A stretch of DNA of 64,000 bases from contig NZ_JABMCI010000070.1 of the NCBI RefSeq assembly GCF_013359775.1, positions 310,001 through 374,000 on the forward strand. The letters are read 5' to 3'. The translations under genes and the position numbers were made by a program. How positions within the stretch are numbered: position 1 is the first letter of the stretch; the number at the start of each line of letters is the position of its first letter. The notes under the pieces are model-generated. The model did no database searches and was not told the DNA's origin. It saw nothing but the letters and a program-made list of their open reading frames with translations. This document shows, piece after piece, positions 27,039 through 35,952 of the stretch. This stretch comes from Cellulomonas humilata (GTDB lineage Bacteria > Actinomycetota > Actinomycetes > Actinomycetales > Cellulomonadaceae).

Positions 27039-27523
27039 GGTGGTGGGACTGGCGACCGCTCGCCGGGTTGGCCGTCGGCTTCCTCGGAGCGTGGGCGGCG
27101 GGGCTGGCCGTGCAGACGTCCGCGCTGCTCGGCCTGATGGTCGCCGTCGGGGTGCTGCTGCTCACGCGCCTGGACGGCACCCCGGACCCCGGGTGGACCC
27201 GTGATCGCCTGGACCGCCGGCACGGTGCGCGTGGCGAGGTGCAGGACCTGGCGTGGGCGATGGTCGGGCGGGACGGGCGGATCGGCGAGCGCGTGCTGCG
27301 GCGGCTGCGCGAGGTGGCGCGGAGCCGGCTCGCCCGGCACGGGCTGACGATCGACGACCCCGGGACCGAGACCCTGCTGGGCACCCGCGCCGTCCGCACC
27401 CTGACCCGGACCAGTGCGCCGCTGCCGACCATCGCCGACGTGGCGCACACCCTGGACGTGCTCGACCGCCTCGGACCGAGGCGTGCCACCCCGACCGACG
27501 ATGGAGCCCCCGCCGATGACTGA
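27035..27523 (+). CDS. Small membrane protein of the MoxR operon
   Basis: Protein of 162 residues. Two membrane helices in the first 50 residues (WDWRPLAGLAVGFLGAWAAGLAV and ALLGLMVAVGVLLLT) are followed by a cytoplasmic Arg-rich helical part (RDGRIGERVLRRLREVARSRLARHGLTIDD). No known domain. It overlaps the genes on both sides, so it is a dedicated operon member, often found between DUF4129 and MoxR genes in actinomycetes. Confidence 0.75.
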   Translation: MRWWDWRPLAGLAVGFLGAWAAGLAVQTSALLGLMVAVGVLLLTRLDGTPDPGWTRDRLDRRHGARGEVQDLAWAMVGRDGRIGERVLRRLREVARSRLARHGLTIDDPGTETLLGTRAVRTLTRTSAPLPTIADVAHTLDVLDRLGPRRATPTDDGAPADD

Positions 27524-28496
27524 CCAGCCCACGCCCCTGACCGTCGCGCAGGTCGCGGACCGTGGGAGCGCCGTGCTCGACGAGGTCGCGACGCTCGTCG
27601 TCGGCATGCGCGAGCCCCTGAAGGTCGCGCTCGCGGCCATCCTCGGCGGCGGCCACGTGCTCTTCGAGGACGTGCCGGGGCTCGGCAAGACGCTGGCCGC
27701 ACGGAGCCTGGCCACCGCGCTCGGCCTCGCGTTCCGGCGGGTGCAGTGCACGCCCGACCTGCTGCCGTCGGACATCACCGGGTCCAGCGTCTTCGACCCG
27801 GCGACGGCGTCGTTCCTGTTCCGGCCCGGACCGGTGTTCGCGGGTCTCCTGCTGGCCGACGAGATCAACCGGACCGCCCCGAAGACGCAGTCGGCGCTGC
27901 TGGAGGCGATGGCGGAGCGGCAGGTGACCGTGGACGGGGAGACGTACCCGCTCCCCGACCCGTTCCACGTGGTCGCGACGTCCAACCCGGTGGAGTACGA
28001 GGGCACCTACCCGCTGCCGGAGGCGCAGCTCGACCGGTTCATGGTCCGCGTGGCAGTCGGCTACCCGGAGCGGGACGCGGAGGTCGACGTGCTGTCGCGG
28101 CGGCTCGCGCGGCGGCAGGAGATGGGGTCGGTGCGGACCGTCGTCGACGCCCCCACCCTGCGGGCGATGCAGGCAGGGGTCGAGGAGGTCACGGTCGACG
28201 GCGACATCCTGCGGTACTGCGTCGACCTCGCGGCGGCCACCCGCACGCACGACGCCGTCGAGGTGGGTGCGTCGCCGCGCGGGTCGCAGGCGCTCGTGCT
28301 CGTCGCGCGGTCGCTCGCCGTGCTGAGCGGCCGTGACTTCGTCACCCCCGAGGACGTCAAGGCGGTCGCTGTTCCCGCGCTCGCGCACCGGCTCTCCCTG
28401 ACCCCGCAGGCGTGGGCCACCGGCACGGCGCCGCAGAAGGTCGTGGCGGACGTGCTGACGCGGGTGGCGGGGCCGACGACGGCGCGACGCGGATGA
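27516..28496 (+). CDS. MoxR family AAA+ ATPase
   Basis: AAA+ chaperone-type ATPase of 326 residues. Walker A is in FEDVPGLGKTLAARSLA, Walker B LLLADEINRTAPKTQSALLEAM, and sensor 1 in FHVVATSNPVEYEGTYPLPEAQLDRF, diagnostic of the MoxR family. The C-terminal lid holds the helical AAA_lid region. The ATG at 27516 has GGAG nine bases upstream. MoxR ATPases act with DUF58/von Willebrand proteins to mature or insert cofactors; both adjacent genes fit. Confidence 0.93.
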   Translation: MTDQPTPLTVAQVADRGSAVLDEVATLVVGMREPLKVALAAILGGGHVLFEDVPGLGKTLAARSLATALGLAFRRVQCTPDLLPSDITGSSVFDPATASFLFRPGPVFAGLLLADEINRTAPKTQSALLEAMAERQVTVDGETYPLPDPFHVVATSNPVEYEGTYPLPEAQLDRFMVRVAVGYPERDAEVDVLSRRLARRQEMGSVRTVVDAPTLRAMQAGVEEVTVDGDILRYCVDLAAATRTHDAVEVGASPRGSQALVLVARSLAVLSGRDFVTPEDVKAVAVPALAHRLSLTPQAWATGTAPQKVVADVLTRVAGPTTARRG

Positions 28497-29764
28497 TCTG
28501 GGAGCGCTCGCGCGCGACGGCTGCCGGGGTCGTCGTCGGCCTCGCGCTCGTCGCCGTCGGGGCGCTGGCCGGGCGGCCGGACGTCGCGGTGCTCGGCGCG
28601 GCGCCACTGGTCGCGGGGGTGTGGGACTGGCGTCGCCGACCGTCGACGGACCCGACCGTGCGGCTGGAGGCGTCGGAGGAGCCGCCCGCCGCCGGGAGCC
28701 TGCGCGCCGACATCGTGACCACCGCGCCCACCGACGTGCTGGTCGGGGTGCGCCGCGGGGCGCGCGTGCTCACGGAGGCGTGGGTGCGGGTCGAGCGCTC
28801 GCGGCGGCTCCCGCTCGTCGTCCACACGGTCCGGACGGGTCCGCAGGAGGTGGCGTTCGTCGACGTGCAGGGCGTCGGGCCCGGCGCCGCCAGCGTGTCG
28901 GAGCCCAGCCCGGTCGCGTCGCGCTCCGCCCTCGTGCTCCCCGCTCCTCGACCGCTCGGCGACCTGCCGCTGCCCCCGCGGCTGCGCGGGCTCACCGGCG
29001 CGCACGAGTCCCGACGGCCCGGCGAGGGCGGTGGCCTGCGCGACGTCCACCCGTTCTCGCCCGGCGACCGGCTGCGGCGGATCGACTGGCGCGTCACCGC
29101 CCGACGCGCCCCCGACCTGCACGAGCTCTACGTCCGGCGGGAGCACGCGCTCGCGGAGGCGGTCGTGGTGCTCGTCGTGGACTCGCGCGACGACGTCGGC
29201 CCCGACCCGATGACCTGGCGCGGCTCGACCCCGGCGAAGGCCGAGGACCCGACGTCCCTGGACCTGGCCCGGCAGGCTGCGACGTCCGCGGCGCAGGGGT
29301 TCCTCGACCTGGGCGACCGCGTCGGGCTCGACGACCTCGGCGCGCTGCGCCGACCGCTCCCGCCCGGCGGCGGACGCCGGCAGCTGGACCGCATCCGGCA
29401 CGCGCTGGCCCTGACCCGGCCGGAGGGGGACCCGCTGCGCCGGCTGCGCGCCCCGCAGATCCCGTCGGGTGCGCTGGTCCTGCTCTTCTCCACGTTCCTC
29501 GACGACGAGGCCGCGCTGGTCGCCTCCGTCTGGCGGCGTGCCGGGCACCGCGTGATCGCGGTCGACGTGCTGCCCACCCTGCGCGAGCGCCAGCTGGGCG
29601 ATCGCGAGCGGCTGGCGATGCGGTTGATCCGGGTGGCGCGCGAGGACCGGCTGGCCGAGCTGGTGGACCTCGACGTCGAGCTGGTGACCTGGCGCGACCA
29701 GCCGCACCTCGCGCTCGCGTCCCTGGCTCGGCGGGCGCAGCGGCGGGCGGGGGCGTCGCGATGA
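28493..29764 (+). CDS. DUF58 domain protein
   Basis: Partner of the MoxR ATPase; 423 residues. Two short membrane helices near the N terminus (about 10-45) are followed by an external stretch and the DUF58 core at about 175-235 with RRPGEGGGLRDVHPFSPGDRLRRIDWRVTARR. A von Willebrand A-like domain follows, with VVLVVDSRDDVG. Overlaps MoxR by four bases. DUF58 proteins are linked to stress or cell-envelope assembly; the exact role here is unknown. Confidence 0.9.
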   Translation: MIWERSRATAAGVVVGLALVAVGALAGRPDVAVLGAAPLVAGVWDWRRRPSTDPTVRLEASEEPPAAGSLRADIVTTAPTDVLVGVRRGARVLTEAWVRVERSRRLPLVVHTVRTGPQEVAFVDVQGVGPGAASVSEPSPVASRSALVLPAPRPLGDLPLPPRLRGLTGAHESRRPGEGGGLRDVHPFSPGDRLRRIDWRVTARRAPDLHELYVRREHALAEAVVVLVVDSRDDVGPDPMTWRGSTPAKAEDPTSLDLARQAATSAAQGFLDLGDRVGLDDLGALRRPLPPGGGRRQLDRIRHALALTRPEGDPLRRLRAPQIPSGALVLLFSTFLDDEAALVASVWRRAGHRVIAVDVLPTLRERQLGDRERLAMRLIRVAREDRLAELVDLDVELVTWRDQPHLALASLARRAQRRAGASR

Positions 29765-30276
29765 GCGAGATCACGCTGGAGCTGGACCGGCCGGTGCCCG
29801 CGTGGGCGCTGCGCGCCTCCCTGGCGCTCCTGTCGGCGGCCTCGCTGGCGGTGGTGTGCGCGGGCCCCGGCCCGCGGCCGCCCGCGGTGCTCGTCGCCGG
29901 GCTCGTCGCGCTGGTCGGGGCCGCGGTGCTCTCCCCGGGACTCGGTCTGGCCGCGCTCGTGGTGCTCGTCGCCGGGACGCGGCTGCTCGTCGGCGACCCG
30001 CCCGCGCTCTCCGTGGTGATGGTCCTCGTCCTGCTCGTGCACCTGACCCTGTGGGCGGGAGCCGTCTGCGCGCGGACGTCGTGGCGGACGCGGGTCGAGG
30101 TCGCCGTCCTCGTGCGCGGGCTGCGCGAGGTGGCGGTCGTGCAGGTAGGCGCGCAGCTGCTGACCGTGGTGGCGATGCTGCTGGTCGGCGTGGCGGAGGG
30201 CGACCTCTGGCGCGCGGCAGCGCTGGTGGCCGCCCTCACGCTCGCCGCGGTGATGCTTCCGCGACCGACCGCCTGA
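29761..30276 (+). CDS. Membrane protein ending the MoxR/DUF58 operon
   Basis: Integral membrane protein of 171 residues with about five to six hydrophobic helices in a continuous stretch (about 15-170) and few charged residues. The ATG overlaps the DUF58 stop by four bases, placing it fifth in the operon. It has no recognised domain. The remaining 69 bases to the next gene suggest a separate start there. Confidence 0.75.
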   Translation: MSEITLELDRPVPAWALRASLALLSAASLAVVCAGPGPRPPAVLVAGLVALVGAAVLSPGLGLAALVVLVAGTRLLVGDPPALSVVMVLVLLVHLTLWAGAVCARTSWRTRVEVAVLVRGLREVAVVQVGAQLLTVVAMLLVGVAEGDLWRAAALVAALTLAAVMLPRPTA

Positions 30277-30345
30277 TCCGCCCACAGCCCCCGGGCGCGC
30301 ACAGGTCAGGTCCACAGGTTCGTCGGGCTTCGTAGCGTCCTGCGC

Positions 30346-30591
30346 ATGCATCGCGACGCCGGACTCCCCCTCGTGCTCCGGGCCCTGGACGACGTCGAGG
30401 GCGCGACCCGAGCGCTGCGCGGCGCCGCGCAGACCGAGTGGTCCTCCGACGCCGCCGACCGGTTCCGCATCGCCCTGGACGAGGCCACGGTGTGCGTCGC
30501 GCAGGTGCGGACGGTGATCGAGCAGACCGTGCAGCCGGTCGCCGCGAGCGACGTGGAGGCGCAGTCGCTCGCCCCGGCGTGGTACCGGTGA
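30346..30591 (+). CDS. WXG100-like small helical protein
   Basis: Protein of 81 residues, all helical, with the central motif TEWSSDAADRF in the place where ESAT-6-like proteins carry WxG (here W-S-S). Hydrophobic residues in heptad positions flank it on both sides, as in a helical hairpin. The next gene starts within its stop (GTGA) and encodes an alpha/beta hydrolase with a helical N terminus. Type VII secretion genes are not in this window, so export by that route is a guess. Confidence 0.65.
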   Translation: MHRDAGLPLVLRALDDVEGATRALRGAAQTEWSSDAADRFRIALDEATVCVAQVRTVIEQTVQPVAASDVEAQSLAPAWYR

Positions 30592-32087
30592 GCGCGGTGG
30601 CCGACTGGGCCAGCGGGTACCGCGTCCTCGGCGGTCCCGGCCCGACGGTCGTCGACCTCGAGGAGCTCACCTTCGCGTGCCGGCTGCTGGAGGGCGCCGC
30701 GGACCGGCTCGACGCGGCGGCGTGGTCCCTGGGGCTGGCGTCGCGGACGTGCTCCGTGACCCCGGTCGGTGCCGAGGCGCGGCGCGCCCTCACCGACGCC
30801 CGGGAGGCGTCCAGCTCGCCGGGTCGGGTCGCGGACCACCTGCGCGAGCTGGCCGCCGCGCTGTGCCGGGTGGTCGAGGTGTACACGGAGGCCGAGTCGA
30901 TGGCGCACCTTGCCCTGCGGGTGGGTGTCGTCACCACGGCGTCGCAGCTCGGCGAGCAGCCGGTCGCCGCGGGCCTTCTCGGGGCCGCCGGCGTCGTGCT
31001 CGGGGTGGCGGCGGTCGGCAGCGTGCTCGCGGGCAGCGTCGGACGCGCCCTGCTCCTGCGCCGGCCCGACCCGGTGCTCCCCTGGCTCGCGCGGCGCCTG
31101 GGCCCGGCGGCGCGCGAGACTCCCGGGATGCTCACGGCCGACGGCCGCGCGGAGCTGGGCATCCTGGCGGCCGGCGCGTTCGTTCGCTCGGCGGCGCCCG
31201 GGCGCCAGATCCCCAGGCTCCGGCCCGTGCAGGACGCCGCCGGGCTCCTGTCCGGTCTGCTCCCGCCGGCAGGTCCCACGGCTCTCCTGGTGCGGGCGCG
31301 TCCTCCGCAGCTGCCCGTGCCACGGACGACCGCGGGAGTGCTGGCCAACGTGGGCCGGAGCTACCAGGACGGCACGGAGACCGGCCTGGCGGGCACCCCC
31401 ACGGGCGTCATCTCGGTGCAGCAGCTCACGCACCCCGACGGCACGCGCGCCTGGATCGTCGAGATCCCGGGCACGGAGAGCTGGCTGCCCAACGACGTGA
31501 CGCCGCTGGACCTGACCACCGACCTGCGGCTGCTCGCCGCGCTGTCGGACGACGTGACGGACGCGGTGCTGGACTCGATGCGGCGGGCGGGGATCCGGGC
31601 CGACGAGCCGGTGATGCTCGCGGGGCACAGCCTGGGCGGGATGGTCGCCGTGTCGGTCGCCGCGGCCGTCGGGAGCACGTACACCGTGCGCGCCATCGCC
31701 ACGGCGGGCAGCCCGGACCTCCCCCGGTCTGCACCCGCCGGCGTGGAGGTCCGGCACTACCGGCACACGGGCGACGCCGTCCCTCAGCTCGACGGCACGC
31801 CGGACACGACTGCCGGCCGGGTGACGGTGGTGACCCGCGACCTGGACGTGACGGGCGGCCCGCCCGTGCCCGACCCGGTGGGTGCGCACGCGATCGCGCG
31901 GTACGTCGAGACCGCGGACGTCGCCGACCGTGAGCTGGCGGGCAGCCCTGGCCTGCGGGCGTTCGACGCCGCCGTCGCGGACGTGCTCGGTCCGCCGGGC
32001 ACCACGGGAGTGACCCGGCAGTTCCAGGCGACGCGGGACCCGGCGCTCGTCGCCGCGCAGCCGCCGAGGGTGTGGCCTAGTAGCTGA
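30588..32087 (+). CDS. Alpha/beta hydrolase with WXG-like helical N-terminal region
   Basis: Protein of 499 residues. The N-terminal ~120 residues are helical and resemble a WXG/ESX-type domain. A hydrophobic stretch at about 125-150 (AGLLGAAGVVLGVAAVGSVLAG) follows. The C-terminal half (about 250-480) is an alpha/beta hydrolase with the nucleophile elbow LAGHSLGGMV, an acid in GDAVPQLDG and a His in VGAHAIARYVE. It is translationally coupled to the WXG-like gene. Probably a lipase or esterase at or outside the membrane; substrate unknown. Its end overlaps the convergent gene by 11 bases. Confidence 0.75.
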   Translation: MSAVADWASGYRVLGGPGPTVVDLEELTFACRLLEGAADRLDAAAWSLGLASRTCSVTPVGAEARRALTDAREASSSPGRVADHLRELAAALCRVVEVYTEAESMAHLALRVGVVTTASQLGEQPVAAGLLGAAGVVLGVAAVGSVLAGSVGRALLLRRPDPVLPWLARRLGPAARETPGMLTADGRAELGILAAGAFVRSAAPGRQIPRLRPVQDAAGLLSGLLPPAGPTALLVRARPPQLPVPRTTAGVLANVGRSYQDGTETGLAGTPTGVISVQQLTHPDGTRAWIVEIPGTESWLPNDVTPLDLTTDLRLLAALSDDVTDAVLDSMRRAGIRADEPVMLAGHSLGGMVAVSVAAAVGSTYTVRAIATAGSPDLPRSAPAGVEVRHYRHTGDAVPQLDGTPDTTAGRVTVVTRDLDVTGGPPVPDPVGAHAIARYVETADVADRELAGSPGLRAFDAAVADVLGPPGTTGVTRQFQATRDPALVAAQPPRVWPSS

Positions 32088-32487
32088 CCTCGGTCGACGA
32101 CGAGCTCCGCGTGCGGTCGCCGGGGATCAGGACCGACAGGACGAGGCTCACGATCGAGACGATGATCGCCCCCCAGCAGGCGGTGCCGAAGTTGTCGATC
32201 CGCAGACCCCAGCTGGTCGCCTCGGTGATCCAGGCGGTGAGCATGAGCATGAGCGCGTTCACGATGATGGTGAACAGGCCGAGCGTGAGGATGTACAGCG
32301 GGATCGAGATGAACGCGACGATCGGCTTGACGATCGCATTGACGAGCCCGAAGACCAGCGCGATGAGCAGGATGATCCCGAGGGTCTCCCAGTTGCTGTC
32401 GCCGCCGACGATGTGGAGCCCCGGCAGGATCAGCGTCGCGAACCAGAGGGCGACTGCGTTGATGAGGACGCGGACGAGGAAGGCCAT
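32077..32487 (-). CDS. Phage-holin-family (DUF360/PF04020) membrane protein
   Basis: Four-helix membrane protein of 136 residues with the family pattern LINAVALWFATLILPGLHI at the N terminus, then VNAIVKPIVAFISIPLYILTLGLFTIIVNALMLML. Despite its name, this family is chromosomal and no phage genes are nearby. The C-terminal 20 residues are polar. ATG 32487 with GAGGAAGGCC upstream. Confidence 0.88.
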   Translation of the reverse strand: MAFLVRVLINAVALWFATLILPGLHIVGGDSNWETLGIILLIALVFGLVNAIVKPIVAFISIPLYILTLGLFTIIVNALMLMLTAWITEATSWGLRIDNFGTACWGAIIVSIVSLVLSVLIPGDRTRSSSSTEVSY

Positions 32488-32591
32488 GCGGTCGATCCTG
32501 CCACCGCAGACCGGGGCACTGTCGAGAACTACGGGAGTCGCGTTCTGCGGTCGCGCCGGGGTCCTAGGTGCGCGGTGGCATGCTGAGGCCC

Positions 32592-33659
32592 GTGACCCGC
32601 GTCCCCCTCCGCCAGGCACTGTCCGACCTGCCGCCGTACGTCCCGGGGGCGCGCGTCCCCGTCGGTGCGGCCGCGTACAAGCTGTCGTCCAACGAGAACC
32701 CGTACCCGCCGCTGCCCTCGGTGATCCTGGCCATCTCCGACGCGGCCGAGGACGTCAACCGGTACCCGGACATGTACGCCACGGAGCTGACCGGGGCCAT
32801 CGCGGCGTCGCTGCGGGTGGCCCCGGAGAACATCGTTGCGGGCTGCGGCTCGGTCGCGGTGCTGGGCCACGTGCTCACCGCGGTGTGCGAGCCCGGCGAC
32901 GAGGTCGTGGTCCCGTGGCGCTCCTTCGAGGCGTACCCGATCGCCATCACGCTGGCAGGCGGTGTCGGGGTGCACGTGCCGGTGCGCGACGACGGCCGGC
33001 TGGACCTGGAGGCGATGGCGGCGGCGATCACCCCGCGCACCAAGGCGGTGCTGGTCTGCACGCCCAACAACCCGACCGGCCCCGCGGTGCACGCCGACGA
33101 GCTGGCCACGTTCCTGGCCGCCGTCCGCAAGGACGTGCTGGTGGTGCTGGACGAGGCCTACGTCGAGTTCGTCCGCGACGCCGACGCCCCCGACGGCCTG
33201 GCCGTGTTCGCCGACCACCCCAACGTGGTGCTGCTCCGCACGTTCTCCAAGGCGTTCGGGCTGGCCGGTCTGCGGGTGGGCTACGCGGTGGCGCGTCCGC
33301 GGCTGGCGGCGGGGATCCGCGCGGCGTCGACGCCGTTCGGGGTGTCCCACGTCGGCCAGCTGGCCGCACTGGCGTCGCTGCGCGCGACGGCCGAGCTGAT
33401 GACCCGGGTGGACGCGATCGTGGTCGAACGTTCGCGCCTGCTCGCCGGGCTGCGGAAGCAGGGGTGGACCGTGCCGGACAGCCAGGCGAACTTCGTGTGG
33501 CTGCCGCTCGCCGACCAGTCGTCGGCGTTCGCGGAGCGATCCGGCCGCGCCGGCGTGCTCGTCCGGCCGTTCCAGGGCGACGGCGTCCGGGTGAGCGTCG
33601 GGGAGCCCGAGGCCACCGACCTGCTGCTCGAGATCACCTCGGAGTGGCTGGCTCGCTGA
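32592..33659 (+). CDS. hisC: Histidinol-phosphate/aromatic aminotransferase
   Basis: Fold-type I PLP aminotransferase of 355 residues. The PLP lysine is in TFSKAFGLAGLRVGYAV; NENPYPPLP near the N terminus and NNPTG (VCTPNNPTGPAV) are the HisC/Pat signatures. It is assigned to the HisC family, but the location directly before a branched-chain 2-oxoacid dehydrogenase operon and away from other his genes makes an aromatic or branched-chain aminotransferase (Pat) plausible. The start is ambiguous: GTG 32592, ATG 32580 or GTG 32568. Confidence 0.85.
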   Translation: MTRVPLRQALSDLPPYVPGARVPVGAAAYKLSSNENPYPPLPSVILAISDAAEDVNRYPDMYATELTGAIAASLRVAPENIVAGCGSVAVLGHVLTAVCEPGDEVVVPWRSFEAYPIAITLAGGVGVHVPVRDDGRLDLEAMAAAITPRTKAVLVCTPNNPTGPAVHADELATFLAAVRKDVLVVLDEAYVEFVRDADAPDGLAVFADHPNVVLLRTFSKAFGLAGLRVGYAVARPRLAAGIRAASTPFGVSHVGQLAALASLRATAELMTRVDAIVVERSRLLAGLRKQGWTVPDSQANFVWLPLADQSSAFAERSGRAGVLVRPFQGDGVRVSVGEPEATDLLLEITSEWLAR

Positions 33660-33739
33660 GCGTGCTAGCCGATCCGTGGTGGGTGTAGACAGTCCACAAG
33701 GCCGTGCGCCGAGGCTTGTCGGGGTCCTTCGCGCGCTAC

Positions 33740-33769
33740 CTACGGTGCCGTAGCCTACGCTGACGTAGG
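33740..33769. promoter_or_regulatory. Tandem inverted repeats upstream of the bkd operon
   Basis: Two adjacent inverted repeats share the CTACG half-site: CTACGG-TG-CCGTAG (33740-33753) and CCTACG-CTGA-CGTAGG (33754-33769). They lie 56-85 bases before the E1-alpha start, in the expected promoter position. The form resembles TetR-family operators. No TetR gene is in the window. Confidence 0.7.
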
Positions 33770-33824
33770 TTTCGAGACTGATCCCGGCGCGGCCCCCGCC
33801 GCAGCACCCGCGAAGGAGAACCGC

Positions 33825-34958
33825 GTGGTCCCGAACGGCCCGCTGACCGACGACGGCCTCGTGCAGCTGCTGACCCCCGCAGGTCACCGCACGGCTCACC
33901 CCGACTACGACCCCCGCGTCGCGCACCTCGACGCCGACGCCCTGCGCGGGCTGTACCGCGACATGGTGCTGGTGCGCCGGTTCGACAACGAGTCGACGTC
34001 CCTCCAGCGCCAGGGCGAGCTGGCCCTGTACGCCCAGTGCCTCGGCCAGGAGGCCGCGCAGGTGGGCTCCGGCCGCGCGCTCCTGCCGCAGGACCAGGTG
34101 TTCCCCAGCTACCGCGAGCACGGGGTCGCCCACACGCGCGGCGTCGACCTGGCGGAGGTGCTGCGGCTGTTCCGCGGCATCGACCACGGCGGCTGGGACC
34201 CGACGGCGTACGGGTTCCACCTGTACACGCTGGTCATCGGCTCGCACACGCTGCACGCCACCGGCTACGCGATGGGCCTCCAGCGCGACGGGGCGGTCGG
34301 CACGGGCGACCCGGCGCGGGATGCGGCCGTCGTCACGTACTTCGGTGACGGCTCCACCTCGCAGGGCGACGTGAACGAGGCGCTCGTCTTCGCCGCGGTG
34401 AACAACGCCCCGGTCGTCTTCTTCTGCCAGAACAACCAGTGGGCCATCTCGGAGCCCACGAGCCGGCAGTCCCGCGTTCCGCTGGCCGACCGCGGTCCCG
34501 GCTTCGGCATCCCGAGCGTCCGGGTGGACGGCAACGACGTGATCGCCACGTACGCGGTCACGGCGGAGGCCCTCGAGCGGGCGCGGTCCGGTGGCGGGCC
34601 GACGTTCATCGAGGCGTTCACCTACCGGATGGGCGCGCACACCACCTCCGACGACCCGAGCAAGTACCGCTCGGCCGCCGAGGAGGAGTACTGGCGTCAG
34701 CGCGACCCCATCGACCGGCTCCGGCTGCACCTCGAGGACCGCGGCGAGCTGCCGCAGGACTACGTCGACGGGCTGGCCGCCGAGGGCGACGCGCTCGGCG
34801 AGCGCATCCGGACCGCGGTGCGGGGGATGGGTCGCCCGTCGGCCGCCTCGATGTTCGAGCACGTGTACGCGACGCCGCACGCGGTCGTCGAGTCCGAGCG
34901 CCAGTGGTTCGAGGCCTACGAAGCCTCGTTCCTGGAGGGCGAGGGGAGCCACCGATGA
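33825..34958 (+). CDS. bkdA: 2-oxoacid dehydrogenase E1 component, alpha subunit
   Basis: Thiamine-diphosphate-dependent E1-alpha of a branched-chain-type complex; 377 residues. The ThDP motif is GDGSTSQGDVNEALVFAAVNNAPVVFFCQNNQWAIS (GDG...NN), and phosphorylation-loop-like TYRMGAHTTSDDPSKYR follows. The GTG start has AAGGAGAA six bases upstream. Coupled by ATGA to E1-beta. The split alpha/beta form and the E2 sequence favour branched-chain oxoacids over pyruvate, but pyruvate cannot be excluded. Confidence 0.9.
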   Translation: MVPNGPLTDDGLVQLLTPAGHRTAHPDYDPRVAHLDADALRGLYRDMVLVRRFDNESTSLQRQGELALYAQCLGQEAAQVGSGRALLPQDQVFPSYREHGVAHTRGVDLAEVLRLFRGIDHGGWDPTAYGFHLYTLVIGSHTLHATGYAMGLQRDGAVGTGDPARDAAVVTYFGDGSTSQGDVNEALVFAAVNNAPVVFFCQNNQWAISEPTSRQSRVPLADRGPGFGIPSVRVDGNDVIATYAVTAEALERARSGGGPTFIEAFTYRMGAHTTSDDPSKYRSAAEEEYWRQRDPIDRLRLHLEDRGELPQDYVDGLAAEGDALGERIRTAVRGMGRPSAASMFEHVYATPHAVVESERQWFEAYEASFLEGEGSHR

Positions 34959-35941
34959 CTACGATCACGTTCGCCAAGGCGATCAACCTCGGGCTGCGCA
35001 AGGCGCTCGAGCAGAGCCCCAAGGTGCTCCTCATGGGCGAGGACATCGGGGCGCTGGGCGGGGTGTTCCGCGTGACCGACGGCCTCCAGAAGGACTTCGG
35101 CCAGGACCGCGTCGTCGACACGCCGCTCGCGGAGTCGGGCATCGTCGGGACCGCGATCGGCCTGGCCCTGCGCGGGTACCGGCCGGTGTGCGAGATCCAG
35201 TTCGACGGGTTCATCTTCCCGGCGTTCGACCAGATCACGACGCAGCTGGCCAAGATGCACTACCGGTCGAAGGGCCGGCTGACCCTGCCCGTCGTCATCC
35301 GCGTGCCCTACGGCGGCGGCATCGGCGCGGTCGAGCACCACAGCGAGTCGCCCGAGGCGCTGTTCGCGCACACGGCAGGCCTGCGCGTGGTCAGCCCGTC
35401 CAGCCCGGCCGAGGCGTTCGCGATGATCCAGCAGGCGATCGCGTCGCCGGACCCGGTGCTGTTCTTCGAGCCCAAGGGTCGCTACTGGGAGAAGGGCGAC
35501 GTCGACCTCGACGGCGCGGTGGACGCCCCGCACCCCGCGCTCGACACGGCCAAGGTGCTGCGCGAGGGGACCGACCTCACGCTCGTCGCCTACGGCCCGA
35601 CCGTGCAGACCGCGCTGAAGGCCGCCGAGACGGCCGCCGCCGAGGGCACGAGCGTCGAGGTCGTCGACCTGCGGACCCTGTCCCCGCTGGACACCGCGAC
35701 GGTCGCAGCCTCCGTCAAGCGGACCGGCCGCTGCGTCGTCGTGCACGAGGCGCCCGTGCTCTACGGCACCGGCGCCGAGGTGGCCGCGCGCATCACCGAG
35801 GAGTGCTTCTACCACCTGGAGGCCCCCGTGCTGCGGGTCGGCGGGTTCCACACCCCCTACCCGGTGGCCAAGATCGAGCACGACTACCTGCCCGGGCTCG
35901 ATCGCGTCCTCGATGCGGTCGACCGCTCGCTGGCCTTCTGA
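34955..35941 (+). CDS. bkdB: 2-oxoacid dehydrogenase E1 component, beta subunit
   Basis: E1-beta of 328 residues, partner of the preceding subunit. Diagnostic stretches are MGEDIGALGGVFRVTDGL and TPLAESGIVGTAIGLALRGYRPVCEIQFDGFIFPAFDQI, where the Glu contacts ThDP. The C-terminal transketolase domain is complete (VVHEAPVLYGTGAEVAARI). It overlaps E1-alpha by four bases; the E2 gene follows after 11 bases. Confidence 0.92.
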   Translation: MTTITFAKAINLGLRKALEQSPKVLLMGEDIGALGGVFRVTDGLQKDFGQDRVVDTPLAESGIVGTAIGLALRGYRPVCEIQFDGFIFPAFDQITTQLAKMHYRSKGRLTLPVVIRVPYGGGIGAVEHHSESPEALFAHTAGLRVVSPSSPAEAFAMIQQAIASPDPVLFFEPKGRYWEKGDVDLDGAVDAPHPALDTAKVLREGTDLTLVAYGPTVQTALKAAETAAAEGTSVEVVDLRTLSPLDTATVAASVKRTGRCVVVHEAPVLYGTGAEVAARITEECFYHLEAPVLRVGGFHTPYPVAKIEHDYLPGLDRVLDAVDRSLAF

Positions 35942-35952
35942 GGAGACACCCC

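Noticed and set aside
32077-32487. Holin name suggesting a prophage
   Set aside because: The family is a common chromosomal membrane protein in actinomycetes and no other phage gene is near.
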